The notes beneath the pieces were generated by a model. That model had not been told where the DNA came from. It made no database searches and worked only from the letters and a program-made list of their open reading frames with translations. Shown here piece after piece: positions 37,600 through 49,708 of a stretch of 64,000 bases of DNA; position 1 is the stretch's first letter, and every line of letters starts with the position of its first letter. The stretch comes from Lytechinus variegatus (lineage: Eukaryota; Echinodermata; Echinoidea; Temnopleuroida; Toxopneustidae). The stretch is from NCBI RefSeq assembly GCF_018143015.1, contig NC_054746.1:22582464-22646463 (forward strand). Direction: 5' to 3'. The translations under genes and the position numbers were made by a program.

Positions 37600-40189
37600 C
37601 AACGAACGTAGAGGGCAGCAACACACAAGCGTGTTGCTCTAAGGAAGGTCAACTCGATACGCGCATGCAACTGAGCTGCGCGCATATTTTATTGTTCATG
37701 ACAACGAAATCAAATGCCGATCAAATACAACAACAAATTAGTAGTGATCAAGAAACGAATATGAAAGAATATGACTACAACGATATCAAAGATAACATTA
37801 AAAAATATGTTGAAGGATATACATAAATATGAAAACATACTTTGATATTTAAAACTTTACAAATGCAAGTTTCAGGAAACTAAAATCATTACCAAATCGG
37901 TGATTGTTGTTATCAGCGATTTCACCAGACGGCTGAATTAGGTGATTTGCGCCGAGACGATTTTGTGACCACTCGCAAAGCATTTCGGGATTGAATATGT
38001 CCCCCTTATTTTCTCTGGGCTCTTCGCTGAACCCATCATCATTCTATGCATAAGCTACATTATGCTCCGTCGTCTGCTTAGATTTCAACCCCCTAGTCTA
38101 GCACTGGTACTTGTTCTGCTAGGCGTCGATCAGCATTTATCTGCAGTCCATATAGGCCGTGACTCATTTATTTATTTATTAGAGCAGCCGGGCAGCAATG
38201 CCAATGGGTATTAAAAAAATAATTCACGTACCTATCAGTAGTATGTTATCATTCCTTTTCACAATTTTCCCCAAAACTTATAAATTTAGAAATACATTCC
38301 AATCAGTAATAAGTGAAGTCTACATCTAACCTAGATCTTGATCATGTTGATCGATAAACCAAAAGCTTCAGTCTCTGTATTTTGGTTGCTCTGCTGAACT
38401 GCGCTGCATGGCTCACTCACCGATGGAGATTATAGTAAAATGTCAGAAATTGTTGAATAAATCCCCAGAAACGACGGTTATTCCTGTCTAGTTGATCGAT
38501 AGACCCAAGATCTAACTTTATTTGTCTAACTAGACAAATGCTCTGACCAGTCTCGATCTGTTTGTTGAAGACGTTGTTCCACACTGGATATCTAAGTAGA
38601 TCTAGAATATATATAGATCTAGCACGACTTGTTGGTATGAGATAGTCTATGCAACAATAAAAAATACTAAAATAATAATAAACTCAAAACAGATGAATTC
38701 CACATTGTCTTTATAGTATAGGACGCCTGAATCTAGACCATTTGAGGGTTGGTCCATGCAAGCTAAGTTTGGTTCAATTAAGGCCAGCCTGCATGGGCTA
38801 GCCGCTAGTTATGATTTTTTTTAGTCCGTTAAATGCCTACATGGTAAAGTCTAGATCTAGAACTAGAAGATTTAATGGTTAAAAAGTTACCGTTAGGCCT
38901 TACCGTTAGGCGTGAAATCTTTAAAATTCGGTTAGAAAATGCATAAAAATAAAATCACGACGAGCTAAGTCACTTTGCTCTTTCACTTTCGAAATTTCTC
39001 CAAAAAAGTATGTGTTCTGCCAGCCAAGCCCAGGCCATGCAGGCCCAGGAAAATTTACCAATTCTTGCAATATGGCAAACAAATTATGTAAATGTCTTTG
39101 ATTGCACAGAATCAATGGTCAAATTAAGATATGGATGCTGTCAATCAAATCTCCTTTCTGCCCAAAATCATAAATTAAGATGGTGTAAAATCTATCTAGC
39201 TCCCATTTCTTCTAGTCTAGGCCTAGATCTAAGTATAACTAAGGTCTAACGCAAAACGATGATGGCACTCTGCAAACGATGTAACATTGCAATCAATTTC
39301 CCAGAATTGGCTGATTTTTCTTAGAAATTATTGAAGAAAACCAGGGAAAATGTGAATAGGTGGCCGTTTATTCAAGCTTTAATTTGGCTTTGGAAGTTTG
39401 GTTGCTCAATGATTATCGACCTTCGACGCGACGCCAGCGCCTGGCTGTGCAGCTCAGCTGCAGCGCAGCGCGCAGCCAATGCAATGCATCCGATGCATGA
39501 GTTTTTTTTTCGCCGTCCATAGTCTCGGACTCGAAGTTGAAATTTAGACCCGGATTTCGGGGATTCGGCGCCTTGTATGAAGATTTATAGACTTAAAAGT
39601 AAAATGCAATTTAAAATTTGAAATCTGACCTTGAACAATCATCGTTGTTAAACATCAGCCCTGAAGCAATTGCACTTCAAATCAGACCAGGCAAATTAGA
39701 CGTCATTGTGTATGTTGCTAGAAGATCTAAGACGAGTCGACTGAAGCCCCAGCGCATCATCAACGTTACTAGTAGCTACGCGACCGGCCCAGACTCGGCG
39801 CACCCAGGCCAGAAAATTGACCTCGATTATTACGGTAGTTGTCTATGCATTTATTAGTGGTGCAGCGAAATTCAGCAGAGGAAAATAAGAGATAAGAGGT
39901 ATCCTCGTCATAGACTTAATATTCCAAAATGAGAAAAAATGTCAAAATCATGATTATTTAAGCTAAATTATTTCTTTAAAAATAAAAGTAATATTTGTAA
40001 TATTTCTACCTAGAATAACCGACCTAATAATTGTTCATTAAAAATATTAAAAATTAACAAATGAAAAAAAATCAACTCGACAAATTTCCGAAAAGTCCCC
40101 CTTATTTTTTAGAGTGGTCACAAAATTTAAGCGGAGTTGACCTTCCTTAGAGCAACACGCTTGTGTGTTGCTGCCCTCTACGTTCGTTG
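37600..40189. mobile_element. 2.59-kb DNA transposon, perfect 56-bp TIRs, 8-bp target duplication
   Basis: The first 56 bases (from CAACGAACGTAGAGGGCAGC to AAGGTCAACTC) recur exactly, inverted, at 40134-40189. AATCGGAC stands directly outside both ends (37592-37599 and 40190-40197), giving a perfect 8-bp duplication. The interior has only short frames (about 80 residues or less) and no transposase motif was recognised, so it looks non-autonomous. It contains many TAGATCT/CTAGATC motifs (38330-39230) and a GC-rich patch at 39420-39540. An 8-bp duplication suits hAT- or P-type transposases, but the CAACG terminus matches no family I know. Zero divergence between the arms points to a recent insertion. 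Confidence 0.93.
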
Positions 40190-41315
40190 AATCGGACAAA
40201 CAAAACACTGAACATTTCATCAAATCGGACAAGGAATAACAAAGTTTTGACATTTTAAAATGTCGCATTATTTCGGTGAAACACTGAACCTACAGGGGCA
40301 AGAGTAGTAGGCCCATGCTTTTATGCATGTTTTCATGAATATGCAAAGAGCAAGCTTCTGTCATATCCCAAATCATTACTTTGTATTTTATTACATGACA
40401 TTATATTTATTAAAATTCGTCCACTGAAACAGAAAAAAAATGTGTAAGATAATCATTGCTGCCATTTTAATTTTTGCAAGGGGGAGATATCACACACAAT
40501 CATTTATGAAAATATGAAATGATTTTATGTGAGGCCTATAACATAAGAAAAATGAAAGTGTGCACAAAACACCAACTGCATATTCATGAAGGCGTACAAC
40601 AGTTTTCATATAATACATTGCTCCGCTTTGGAATTCAGTAGTTTGTTGTCAGATCTGCATAATCACCACCACCGCCATCATCACAAACAACAATCACCAT
40701 GACCATTATTACCATAATGATAATCATCATTATCTTTCTTTATCACCTCAACTCAAATTTCCATTCAGATTTTCTTCTACTAGCCACTAATTATGATATA
40801 AACGACAAACAACACAATCTTCATTGTCAATCCGAACTGCCATCACCAGCTCCATTATATTTACTAATATGAAAGTAAAGGTGATGTTTACCCTGACAAT
40901 AAGTTGGTTTAATAAAAAAATAGGTTTGATGGAAATCCGACAATCCTGCCGACAAAGAATAGTGGAGTAACATTTATTGTTTAAACATTTAGTTTTGATG
41001 ATGTCACCTTTGAGCAGCTTCTCCATAGGTCGCACAATATTGATTAATAAGTTTCCTCAAAATATTAAAAGATCATCAGACAAACTATTTCAACACCCTT
41101 TCTATATGAAAAAAATAATTAATGTTCCATTAGAATTTATGAAAATTATATGATAGGCCTACATGGGGAGATGCTCGCATATGACGTCACAAATTAAAAA
41201 CCTTCAAAGATTCATTAATCTATAATTTTCATAAAATCTTCACCATTTGTCTATTTTTCGGCTTTTATAAAACTAAATTACTGTCAGGACAAACTTTCCC
41301 TTCCACAAACCTGTT
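40190..41315. other. Remnant of TTAA-class repeat around the 2.59-kb insertion, plus CAT/ACC microsatellite
   Basis: Sequence after the insertion (AACATTTCATCAAATCGGAC) resembles the arms of the TTAA-flanked MITEs. 41170-41310 (GCTCGCATATGACGTCACAA, ending GTCAGGACAAACTTTCCCT) resembles their right ends. 40660-40740 is an imperfect CAT/ACC microsatellite. No gene seen. Confidence 0.45.
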
Positions 41316-41382
41316 TACCCCCTCCATTCTTGGACATCATCAGCATTTTTATAATCCTTGTAACCTTAAAATTCGATCGGTA

Positions 41383-41723
41383 AATTTCCAATTCATCCAC
41401 TGCAAACTTGTCCACTCACCACATGGTCTACTTTAGTCTTGTGTCATTCTGAACCATTTGGTCCAATCATCACTTCGTCTAATTACCATTTCGTCTAATA
41501 ACCAGTTGGTCCAATATCGATTTCATTTTCATTCATTTTGCACAATACACTTTGTCCAATCATACAAAATGGTATATGGACAAAATGGCTATTGGACCAA
41601 CTGGTTATTATAAGGAATTGCATTAGACTAAATGAAAGTAGACGATGTGGTGAGTGGACGAACTGATGGTAGACCAAATAATAGTAGACAAGTTGGCAAT
41701 TGGCATTAGACAAATTGGAAATA
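41383..41723. repeat. Foldback of degenerate short GTCTAAT/GGTCCAAT repeats
   Basis: Many diverged copies of a 14-16-base unit (ACCATTTCGTCTAAT, ACCAGTTGGTCCAAT) run in one orientation up to about 41550. The complementary units (ATTGGACCAACTGGTTA, AGTAGACGATGTGGTGAGTG) fill the other half, so the whole stretch can fold on itself. Confidence 0.75.
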
Positions 41724-42271
41724 AACTTCAAAATCGGCAGAAAGAGGGACGGTGACAAGATATACTGAATGGGGGAGGGGGGTCAGGAAAAACTTTTTCT
41801 CTCAATTGAACTGAGATATTATAGAGTTGCACAACCTTTACCTCTTTTTTCTGCTCTCATTTTCTCCTCCTTTTCCCTATTTTCACTCCTTGAATAATCA
41901 CAAGGGGTAGATGCCCCTTGCACCCCTCCCCCTGTAGGGCCACCCCAAGTAGAATTTTGTTTTGAAGGGTAATTTTGTCGTTGATAAGTATTGACAGTCA
42001 CCCTCTGGCTGCTTAATCAGCCCACAACACAACATACCTGTTTGCGCTGACAATCATTAGACCAAAAAATGAGTACTCACTAATCATGAAAGTTTGAACA
42101 GGGAAAAATCCTATAATGCAAGGTTCCAAATTAATAAAGATTGTTTTCCTTTTTAATTCTGTATATCAGTACTAGTATGGTCCAGAATGCCTATCCTTTC
42201 GGGCTTTCAATAGCAATGAGTTTAAACCTTAGAAGTGATATTCAGAAATTTATAAAGTTTGGTTTTCCATG

Positions 42272-42802
42272 ATTAAAGCTTGTGTATAGTTTTGGTAAAT
42301 CCACCAGAATGCACCTATCACTATTCCAATTCATTGCTAGCTAATATGAATGGATATGCCCTATAACAGTTATGATGTGGAGGATATGAAATGAAAATGT
42401 GTTTTACAGGATAAATTTTGCGATTTTACATGGAAATTTAACTTGATCGGGTCACCCGATCAAATTAAAATATCTGTGTGTTTTTGTCTTTCAATTAAAT
42501 CCTATTCCAAATCATGGAATGGGCTGAAACTTTCAAAATATGTTCTTTGTCTGTAACTTTTGGATATCTAATCACTAAATTTATAAGATAAGTGCTTGAA
42601 TGCCCATTTTTTAATTTAAAACAAGCATCGCCGAGAGAGGGCGCTATATATCCAAGATTTGAATATTTGAAATTTTCTCAGAGAAGTGCAGTTGGAAAAA
42701 TATCTAACGGTCTCTACGCTTCAGTAAGACTGTCATATTAGATGATATTCGATTATCAATCACATAATTGACCCTTTACCAAAGCTATACACAGGCTTTA
42801 AG
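42272..42802. mobile_element. MITE with central 21-base palindrome
   Basis: Ends TTAAAGCTTGTGTATAGTTT TGGTAAA and TTTACCAAAGCTATACACAG GCTTTAA are inverted repeats. At 42443-42463 is TTGATCGGGT-C-ACCCGATCAA, a perfect palindrome with one central base. Confidence 0.75.
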
Positions 42803-43848
42803 TACTATTTACTTCTTTTACAAAGCTGGAACGCTAACAACTCATGTAGTGTGCAGTGGGCTTTATAGCAGTGGAAAATGTGAACAAATATATATATTTA
42901 TGGGCTATTCAAAGTCCATCCCACTCTAAACTTACATTCATGGATAAGGTTTCTGATTTGAGGTATATCCCCTCCAGAAATATAACATTAGAGGGCAACA
43001 AATAATCATAATAACATGCAGCATTTGTACAACACTTAATACAACTTTTCTAAGCACAAAATAGGGATGGTTTCACACAACAGAACACAAACACAAAGAA
43101 GAAACTACTACGGTATATCATAGATTCGTACCATTTTTTACTTATTGCTTCTGACATCATGCTTTTTATATGATACACAAAATCAATAACATAGCATACA
43201 TTAATAGGATATGATTATATGAAACAAACATTCCAAGCATGTTACTGGCAATATGGATCAAGATAGAATAGGCCTACATCTTAAAGATGTTGTGATGTTA
43301 AACTCTTGCAGACTTAAAAGGATGTTATTCTTATAAGGTTAAGAAATGTATTCATGCCCTACTTTCAATTTATTTCAATCTGTGAAGTAATTTTGTCCTT
43401 AACACATTTTCAGAGTAATTCATTTCCCTCCAAAACTGTCCAAACTTTTGATAAAAGTGACTTAAAATGCATATGTTGGTCATCTTTTAATATGATAAAC
43501 ATGATCATACACAATTATAAAGATACCACTTGTAACTACTAGTATAAGGGAACCACATGTTATAGAAATAAAAATAACATACAAACATAATAGTTTTACT
43601 CTTCAACGATTTGATTTATACTCCAATAAAGAGGTTACAAACATGTGTATATGTATATGTTTTGCATCAAGCACTAGTACATTATAAAAGAGTACATGTA
43701 ACAAAAATGTGAGGAATTATCCTGTATAAAACAATGTTAGTCATGTAGGCACCAAAGTAGAACTGTTTCTGAATATATTGTGTTCATTACTTTAAACAAG
43801 AACACCAAATCATTGTTTGAATTTAAAAAAAATCACAACTGCAGAAAA

Positions 43849-43920
43849 GGGGGGGGGGGGCAACTGGGATGATGATGAGCAAGACAGAAATAGAGCGAGA
43901 GAGAGCGAGGGGGGGGGGCA
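43849..43920. repeat. Two poly-G tracts
   Basis: G runs of 12 and 9-10 bases separated by a GAGA-rich stretch. A 20-base G run of the same kind lies at 4632-4651. Confidence 0.85.
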
Positions 43921-44191
43921 GACAGGCAAGTAGGGGTAGGGTAAGACTGAACAGAGTATCTAGAGATAACAGAAGTAGAAAAAAAAGAGCTATAAATAAT
44001 TTTCAAAATGTTATGTAAGTTAATTTGTAAATATTTTATCACCAAATTATAAGTTAATCAAAATAAATGTTGTAAAATTTAACCCCCCAAAAAAAGAGAT
44101 AACTAGAGGTAATACCTGAATAATAAAAGAATTGAAATCTAAGTGATAAATGATGAAGAAATAAATGAAATTGAAATAGAAAGTGGTGATA

Positions 44192-47100
44192 TCATAGTTC
44201 ATCTGTTTCTTTCCTATTAATCTTCAGTAGTTCTACTTCGAAGATCAAAGTGGCTCCACCTAATCATAAAAAAAAGAAATGAGAAAACAAGGTCATGACA
44301 TAGAGGGGCATTTCCAAACTAGCGATGTAATTACATTCAACCAATTTTTATAAAGGAATTTTTGTGTCTGTTGTGACTTGCCTTGATTTGTTTTACCATG
44401 ATTCACTAGCACAACAGAAAGAATGTCCTAGTGATATGTTGGTACTCAGGGTGATACAGCCCTGACATGTTTAAAAATAAGTTGCAAAGTAACTTCAATA
44501 AAATAACAATGGGGTCAAATACAAATAGTAAATTGGAATGAATACATGTAAATGCAGGGGTCAAAATAGCCCAAATCTAGAAAATATCTCTTCCTTGGCT
44601 GGTTCCATCACCTTCATTCAAGCCCACGGCTTAACAGAATCCCCTTGTCAATTTCTCCATTGATAAGTATGCAATCAAGATCAAACAATATCATAAAATA
44701 ATATAAATTTTAATCGTGGTATACAAATACACCTTTAACCTTCTACAATTTCTATTGTTTATAATGGTAATGGAATGACCACAACATGGTGTCTTTTTCA
44801 CAACGACAACAAAAATTGCATAGAGTGAGACATGCATGTTAATATTCCTCATGCACAGGAATTTGTGGAACATCTTGCAAGGCAATAGTAGCCTTAAAAT
44901 GTTTTCTGCTCTATAAGAAGACTAAGCTTGTTCAATGTACCCATATTCTGTGAAAATAAAGCTTGAATTATGAAAGAAAAAAATAGCATAATTATAAAAG
45001 AGGGGGATTTCCAGAATGTTGATGCTTCAATAAACTTTAACATTTTAATTTTATCTTATGGGACATATGGATTTTTTTTTACATAATTATCATAAAAAAG
45101 GTTTTCTTTGTTACTTATTCTGATCAAATAAAAAAACATGAACAAAATATATGTCAAACTGAAGAAAACAAATGTTTATTTGAACTGAACATAAGGCAGT
45201 GTGTCTATCTTGCTTATTGTCACACAAGGTGACACAATAAGAGAGAAACTACATCATGAACACTATTCTATTCAACCAAATCAAGTTATTCACAAATATA
45301 TTATTGAACCAAGAATGTGGCATTCCGGCCAACAGAAAACCAAATGCCTCCAATATAACACAATTATTGCATGCTTTCAATTGTTGCTGTTCTCAAAGAG
45401 CATTGCTTGTAAATTTCTTCACGAGTATTCCATCAGCAGAAGAAAATAATTGTATTTAACCTGTTGCATACTGGAATGTTATGCTGTATATAATGTAACG
45501 TGCATTTCCAACAGAACCCAGTCCATAGACACATGGGCCCATGTTCTGAAGTCAGGATTAATTTAGACCATGGTCTAACTCTGTGCTAAAATTATGGGAA
45601 GTCAAAAGTGTCAACATTCTTATTGCATTGTATGTTTCTTATGGTTACTCTGCTCTTTCCTGGTTCTTTGATTGTAAAGACAATTATCTATTCATAATTC
45701 TTAGACAATTAAGAATGATTTGAGGGCAAATGAGCTGAAGTATTATATCTCTACTGTTAGTGATTTATGTCACAATTGGCTTTCCATACTTTAAACCTGA
45801 GTTTAAATCAAACCCGACTTCAGAATATAGGCCATGGGCTCAGCCTCCAAGTGGTCAATTGAATCTGAATTTAATTAAATTGAATATCAATGTCAATGCT
45901 TACCTGGGATCTTAGGGGGTGCTCCCCTATCACCATAACCAAGATCTGATGGGATAACAAGCTTCCTCTTCTCTCCTTCACACATACTGTCAAAAACATA
46001 AATATACAGTTTTAAACAACGAACAGACACATCATTATAAGATGATTTGAAAATTCATCAAAAGGGCTTGTATTTTGAACAGAATACACATGCCATACAG
46101 TCTCATATTACATAGTTAAAATCAGCACTGGGTATGCGCATAACAATGAAAACAACATTAAAACAACAACAGCTAAACACCAAACCGGTGATACAGTCTC
46201 ACATTACATAAAGGGTTTGTCTCACACACAACTTGACCAATCAGATTACAGAACCCATGAGAAAAAAAGCCCACGAAGAGATAAAACATGACACCTGGGA
46301 GAGCTGCTTGCAAGTGACATCACTACTTCCAGAAATATGTTATTCTTTGATGTATTTTCATCAAACCTCCAATGTTTCTCGTATTTTTCTGCATAGATTC
46401 TCAAACCAATTCATCGTCAGGGAAAACTTCCTCTTTAAGTTACCATGAGAATGAAAGCAGGAAACAAACAATGGAAAAACAACAAAAGATTTATCACAGG
46501 CCATGGCAAAAAGCAACAGCGACGCTAGTGTTTTGCAACTACTTAATATTTCAACTTACTTCAGCAGACCTTGATCCCAGCCTTTAATAACTTGCCCAGC
46601 TCCAAGTGTAAAGTCAAAGGGTTGATTCCTTGGAATGCTGCTATCAAATTCTGTTCCATCTTCTAATTTACCCTACAGTAATAAATTGTGAAAGATAATG
46701 AAATGGTGATTCAAGATCAAAATGCCAGTATCCAGCATGACGATGGACTATCACTGTACTGGAAGGTTTTTTTTTTCATTGTATTTGTAATAACTGTAAT
46801 TTTTATTACCATCATTAATCATCATCACCACCATCATGTACATTTTTATGATGATTTTAATCATCATCATATTACGATTTCCATTAACATTATACTATCA
46901 GTATCAAGTTTTCATTTAGCATTAATACCATAATTTTCAGCATCATCATCATTTTATCATAATCAAATATATAACTGATATCATTATCATGATATAAATA
47001 AATCGCTAATATTAATGTTGGTGATTATGATTATCTTTAACAGTGGAAAATGAGAATCATTGGTTTGGCATTAAGAGTGTATGGCGGGCAATCAGTCACA

Positions 47101-47486
47101 GTGATACATCAACTATGTTAAAACTCATATCTATCCATCCTATAGATTTGATTTTTGATGTGTGCAGATGGTGACTACATCAATGCCCCCCCCCCCCCAT
47201 AAAAAACAAAACATAATATAGGTATTTGGTTCCTCTGTCGAATATTCCTGAAAAAAATCATTTTGATACATCTTAAATTTAAAAAAGGTTATAACTCTAT
47301 GAATATTGTGCCTTATCTTACAGTGTAATGCATGGAAAGGCGGTCTCCATTGCGTGATCTTGAAGAACAGTTTTCCACCTTCTTCTTCACACCGATCTGT
47401 AGTTTCTTGCTTTTCTCTCCAGTAACATATCCAAAACAGCACAGTGATACCAGACAGAGGACAAACAATGACTTAAGAGAGATCAT
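44192..47486 (-). CDS. FKBP2: FKBP2-like ER peptidyl-prolyl cis-trans isomerase
   Basis: Coding exons are 47486-47322, 46672-46560, 45986-45904 and 44259-44192 (165+113+83+68 bases = 142 residues plus TGA). All introns are GT-AG and in phase, and the length equals human FKBP2. Residues 1-22 ([20 protein letters not shown]...) form a signal peptide. The FKBP fold follows: [58 protein letters not shown]. Residues matching the FK506/proline pocket are visible (Tyr of HYT, Phe-Asp of EFD, Arg of IPRNQP, Val-Ile-Lys-Gly-Trp, Tyr of GYG, the final Phe of IFEVELL). The protein ends KETDEL, an ER-retrieval tetrapeptide of the KDEL type. By family it assists proline isomerisation in the ER lumen. Introns 1 and 3 hold microsatellites and a MITE (45535-45840 lies in intron 3). 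Confidence 0.97.
45535..45840. mobile_element. MITE in intron 3 of the FKBP2-like gene
   Basis: Left GGGCCCATGTTCTGAAGTC and right GACTTCAGAATATAGGCCAT GGGCT are inverted repeats with further pairing inside (TTAATTTAGACC / GGTTTAAA-type blocks). It lies between coding exons 3 and 4. Confidence 0.7.
46790..46990. repeat. Imperfect CAT/ATC microsatellite in FKBP2 intron 1
   Basis: Interspersed (ATC)n and (CATCAC)n runs between coding exons 1 and 2. Confidence 0.8.
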
Positions 47487-47500
47487 CTTGAAAGGCTAAA

Positions 47501-48451
47501 TCTGTTGAGAAAAACATGCAAGTAGACTACATCAAGGTTCTCAAGAGTTACTTGTTGATAATAAGTCTTTATCATTGCGTTAATAAAACAGCCCTTAGTG
47601 GCTAGAATGAAATAAGGGGACAGTCAGATCCTATTTGCCACCTTGGGCTAGATAGGTGCAGGCAATCATGGCAATGATATGATACTACTACCACCACTTC
47701 ACCAGCCACATATATGCCAATCCCATTATCCCAAGGCATAGCCACAATAACAACATGTCAGTATCGAAAACATTGAATTTGAAGAGGAAATAAATACATT
47801 GCATCATTGATTCCTTATCCTTCTGAAAAGTCACCTCTTATAGAAAGAAAGCAAGAAGACAAGGGAAAGACGAAAGCAAAAACAACAAAAAATTGAAAGA
47901 AATAAAGAACGATAGATCATGGACTCAATTTATAATTATGAGGAAAGCAATGGAAAGCTCTCCTAAAACTTATAGGGGAGTGGTAGGGCAGCAGCAATTT
48001 ATTTAAGGCTACGGCTCGTCAGCTCTTTTTACCGATAGTATCAATATCAAGGTATTCTAGTCAGGAAATCTTTCGTGGAACGGGTTTAGTAAGATTGGAA
48101 CTCCGTGGTTGGTGGACATGGATATGACTAACTTATCCAGGTGTTTACAAACGCCCAGATCCCGTGTGCCCGGCGCGGCGCCCAAGCCAATGCGAAGCAC
48201 GCTACTGGCGCCCGGACTGGCACGGCGTAGTACTAGTACCGTAGTACTAGCACGCTGACCCAACTAAGCCTAAGGAGCTCCAGCCCGGCCCGCGAAGCGG
48301 GCCGGGGATCCCTGCCCTAGATAGCTATACACCGGAAAAGGTTTGTTTAAAGCATGAAATGCTATCATAAGAAAGGTGACATACACATGTATTTGAAATG
48401 TTGGCAATTAAAGACAAAGGAAAGAAAACAAAGCATTTTAGTGTACTTACA
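47501..48451 (-). other. Probable 5' UTR intron of the FKBP2-like gene
   Basis: On the minus strand a strong donor (GTAAGTACAC) begins at 48450. A pyrimidine-rich acceptor ending CTCAACAG lies at 47509-47502, so a leader exon ending at 48451 would join 47501, just 15 bases before the ATG at 47486. This is inferred from splice-site sequence only. The intron includes the GC-rich stretch at 48150-48310. Confidence 0.5.
48150..48310. other. GC-rich patch with perfect 10-bp hairpin
   Basis: An unusually GC-rich stretch in an AT-rich region. It has repeated GTAGTACTAG units near 48225-48250 and a perfect hairpin CCCGGCCCGC-GAA-GCGGGCCGGG at 48283-48305. It lies within the inferred leader intron of the FKBP2-like gene; it could be promoter DNA or the end of an unrecognised repeat. 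Confidence 0.45.
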
Positions 48452-48644
48452 ATTCCCAGTTAATTTTAGGACACGCGTACTAATCTACGGTATGGTATCG
48501 CGTAGCAAGGAAAAAAAAATGTTATTATTGTGACTCTTTATGAATCGTATATATAGTCCCATGTATCCTACATCAAATTTTGATCCCAAAAAATGAATTT
48601 AATAACCCCCCGAAATCCATCTGCATTTGGGTAATACAACTTAA

Positions 48645-49692
48645 AGGAAAAATGAAACATTTGGAACAAGATAGCTTGTATGAAAACAGAACAATCAAAG
48701 GAACAGATCAACGAAAGTTTTAGAAAAATTGAATGAATAATAAGAAAGATATGAGCACTTGAAGGTTGAATGATAAGAAAGATATGAGTACTTGAAGGTT
48801 AGAACATTATGCCTATATTGTAATGTAGATAATCTTATATTGGCATTGCGACAAAGATGTGTGATGTGAACAACTTTCCCATTGCTTTTGTATATATTTC
48901 ACTTAAAATTCCTCTTTTCTCACATCTATCAGAAGATGATGAATTATTTCTATAGAAGGGTTTTTAATACAGATTTTCAAATAATTATGGATAAAGAGTA
49001 AAGAGCAAAATGTGTGTGTATTTGAGTTTTGTCAGACGTGTATCAATCAGATATGATTACGTCTGGACCGACCTTTAACATCATCATCCGAAAGACGTGC
49101 AGGGCTCGAACCTCGAAACTCTGCATCAATTTGTAACTTCCCCACAGCTTGGATTACAGGCGCACGCCACAAGGCTTCTTCTTCTTCTTAGATTGGTTTG
49201 AGTGGCGATTAGTCATATTTGACTATTGTCGCCATTTACTCTATTAATAAAAAATCTCACTTCTCACATGATAAAATTATTACCAATACATATGTGAAAT
49301 ATTTTTCATGTGCATCCTTCTAATATGAAAAAGGGATAATTATGGTATAGTTTGCCGTAACTGGCGTAACTGTATTCAAAATGGCATATAAACAAATCTT
49401 CACCAAAAACAAACCGCTAGCTTCGCTCAGTTCCAACTAGTTGCGTCCAGTTGAAAGAGCAAAAAGAGACATTTGGTGGTGTTTTATAGTCCATCAAAGG
49501 GAAAGTTGTTCACATTTGACATCACACACATTTGTCGCATATTGCCAATAGGAGGATCTCCATAGTCCTATAGTGATCGCAATATGCAAATGCTCATAAC
49601 TTTCTCGTCTGATTTTTCTCAAACTTTTTTCGATCTTATTTTTTTTTTCTCTTTCCACAAAAGCCCCCTTGTTCCAAGGGATTCATTCCCCT
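48645..49692. mobile_element. TTAA-flanked MITE, family C copy 1, interrupted by other repeats
   Basis: TTAA stands at 48641-48644 and 49693-49696. The ends (AGGAAAAATGAAACATTTGG AACAAGATAGC and CTTGTTCCAAGGGATTCATT CCCCT) and long arms match the copy at 59490-60073. The middle is about 460 bases longer than that copy and contains a SINE (about 49062-49173), a CTT run and a short hairpin (49204-49233). That indicates later insertions into it. Confidence 0.85.
49062..49173 (-). mobile_element. SINE with pol III box A/B head, possibly 7SL-like
   Basis: Read on the minus strand: TGTGGCGTGCGCCTGTAATC CAAGCTGTGG, then GAGGTTCGAGCCCTGCACG (box B), then TTTCGGATGATGATGTTAAA, a tail type shared by invertebrate SINEs. 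The GGCG..GCCTGTAATCC stretch resembles the 5' domain of SRP (7SL) RNA more than a tRNA, from memory only. It sits inside the family C element. Confidence 0.6.
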
Positions 49693-49708
49693 TTAAGCTC
49701 TGATAACA

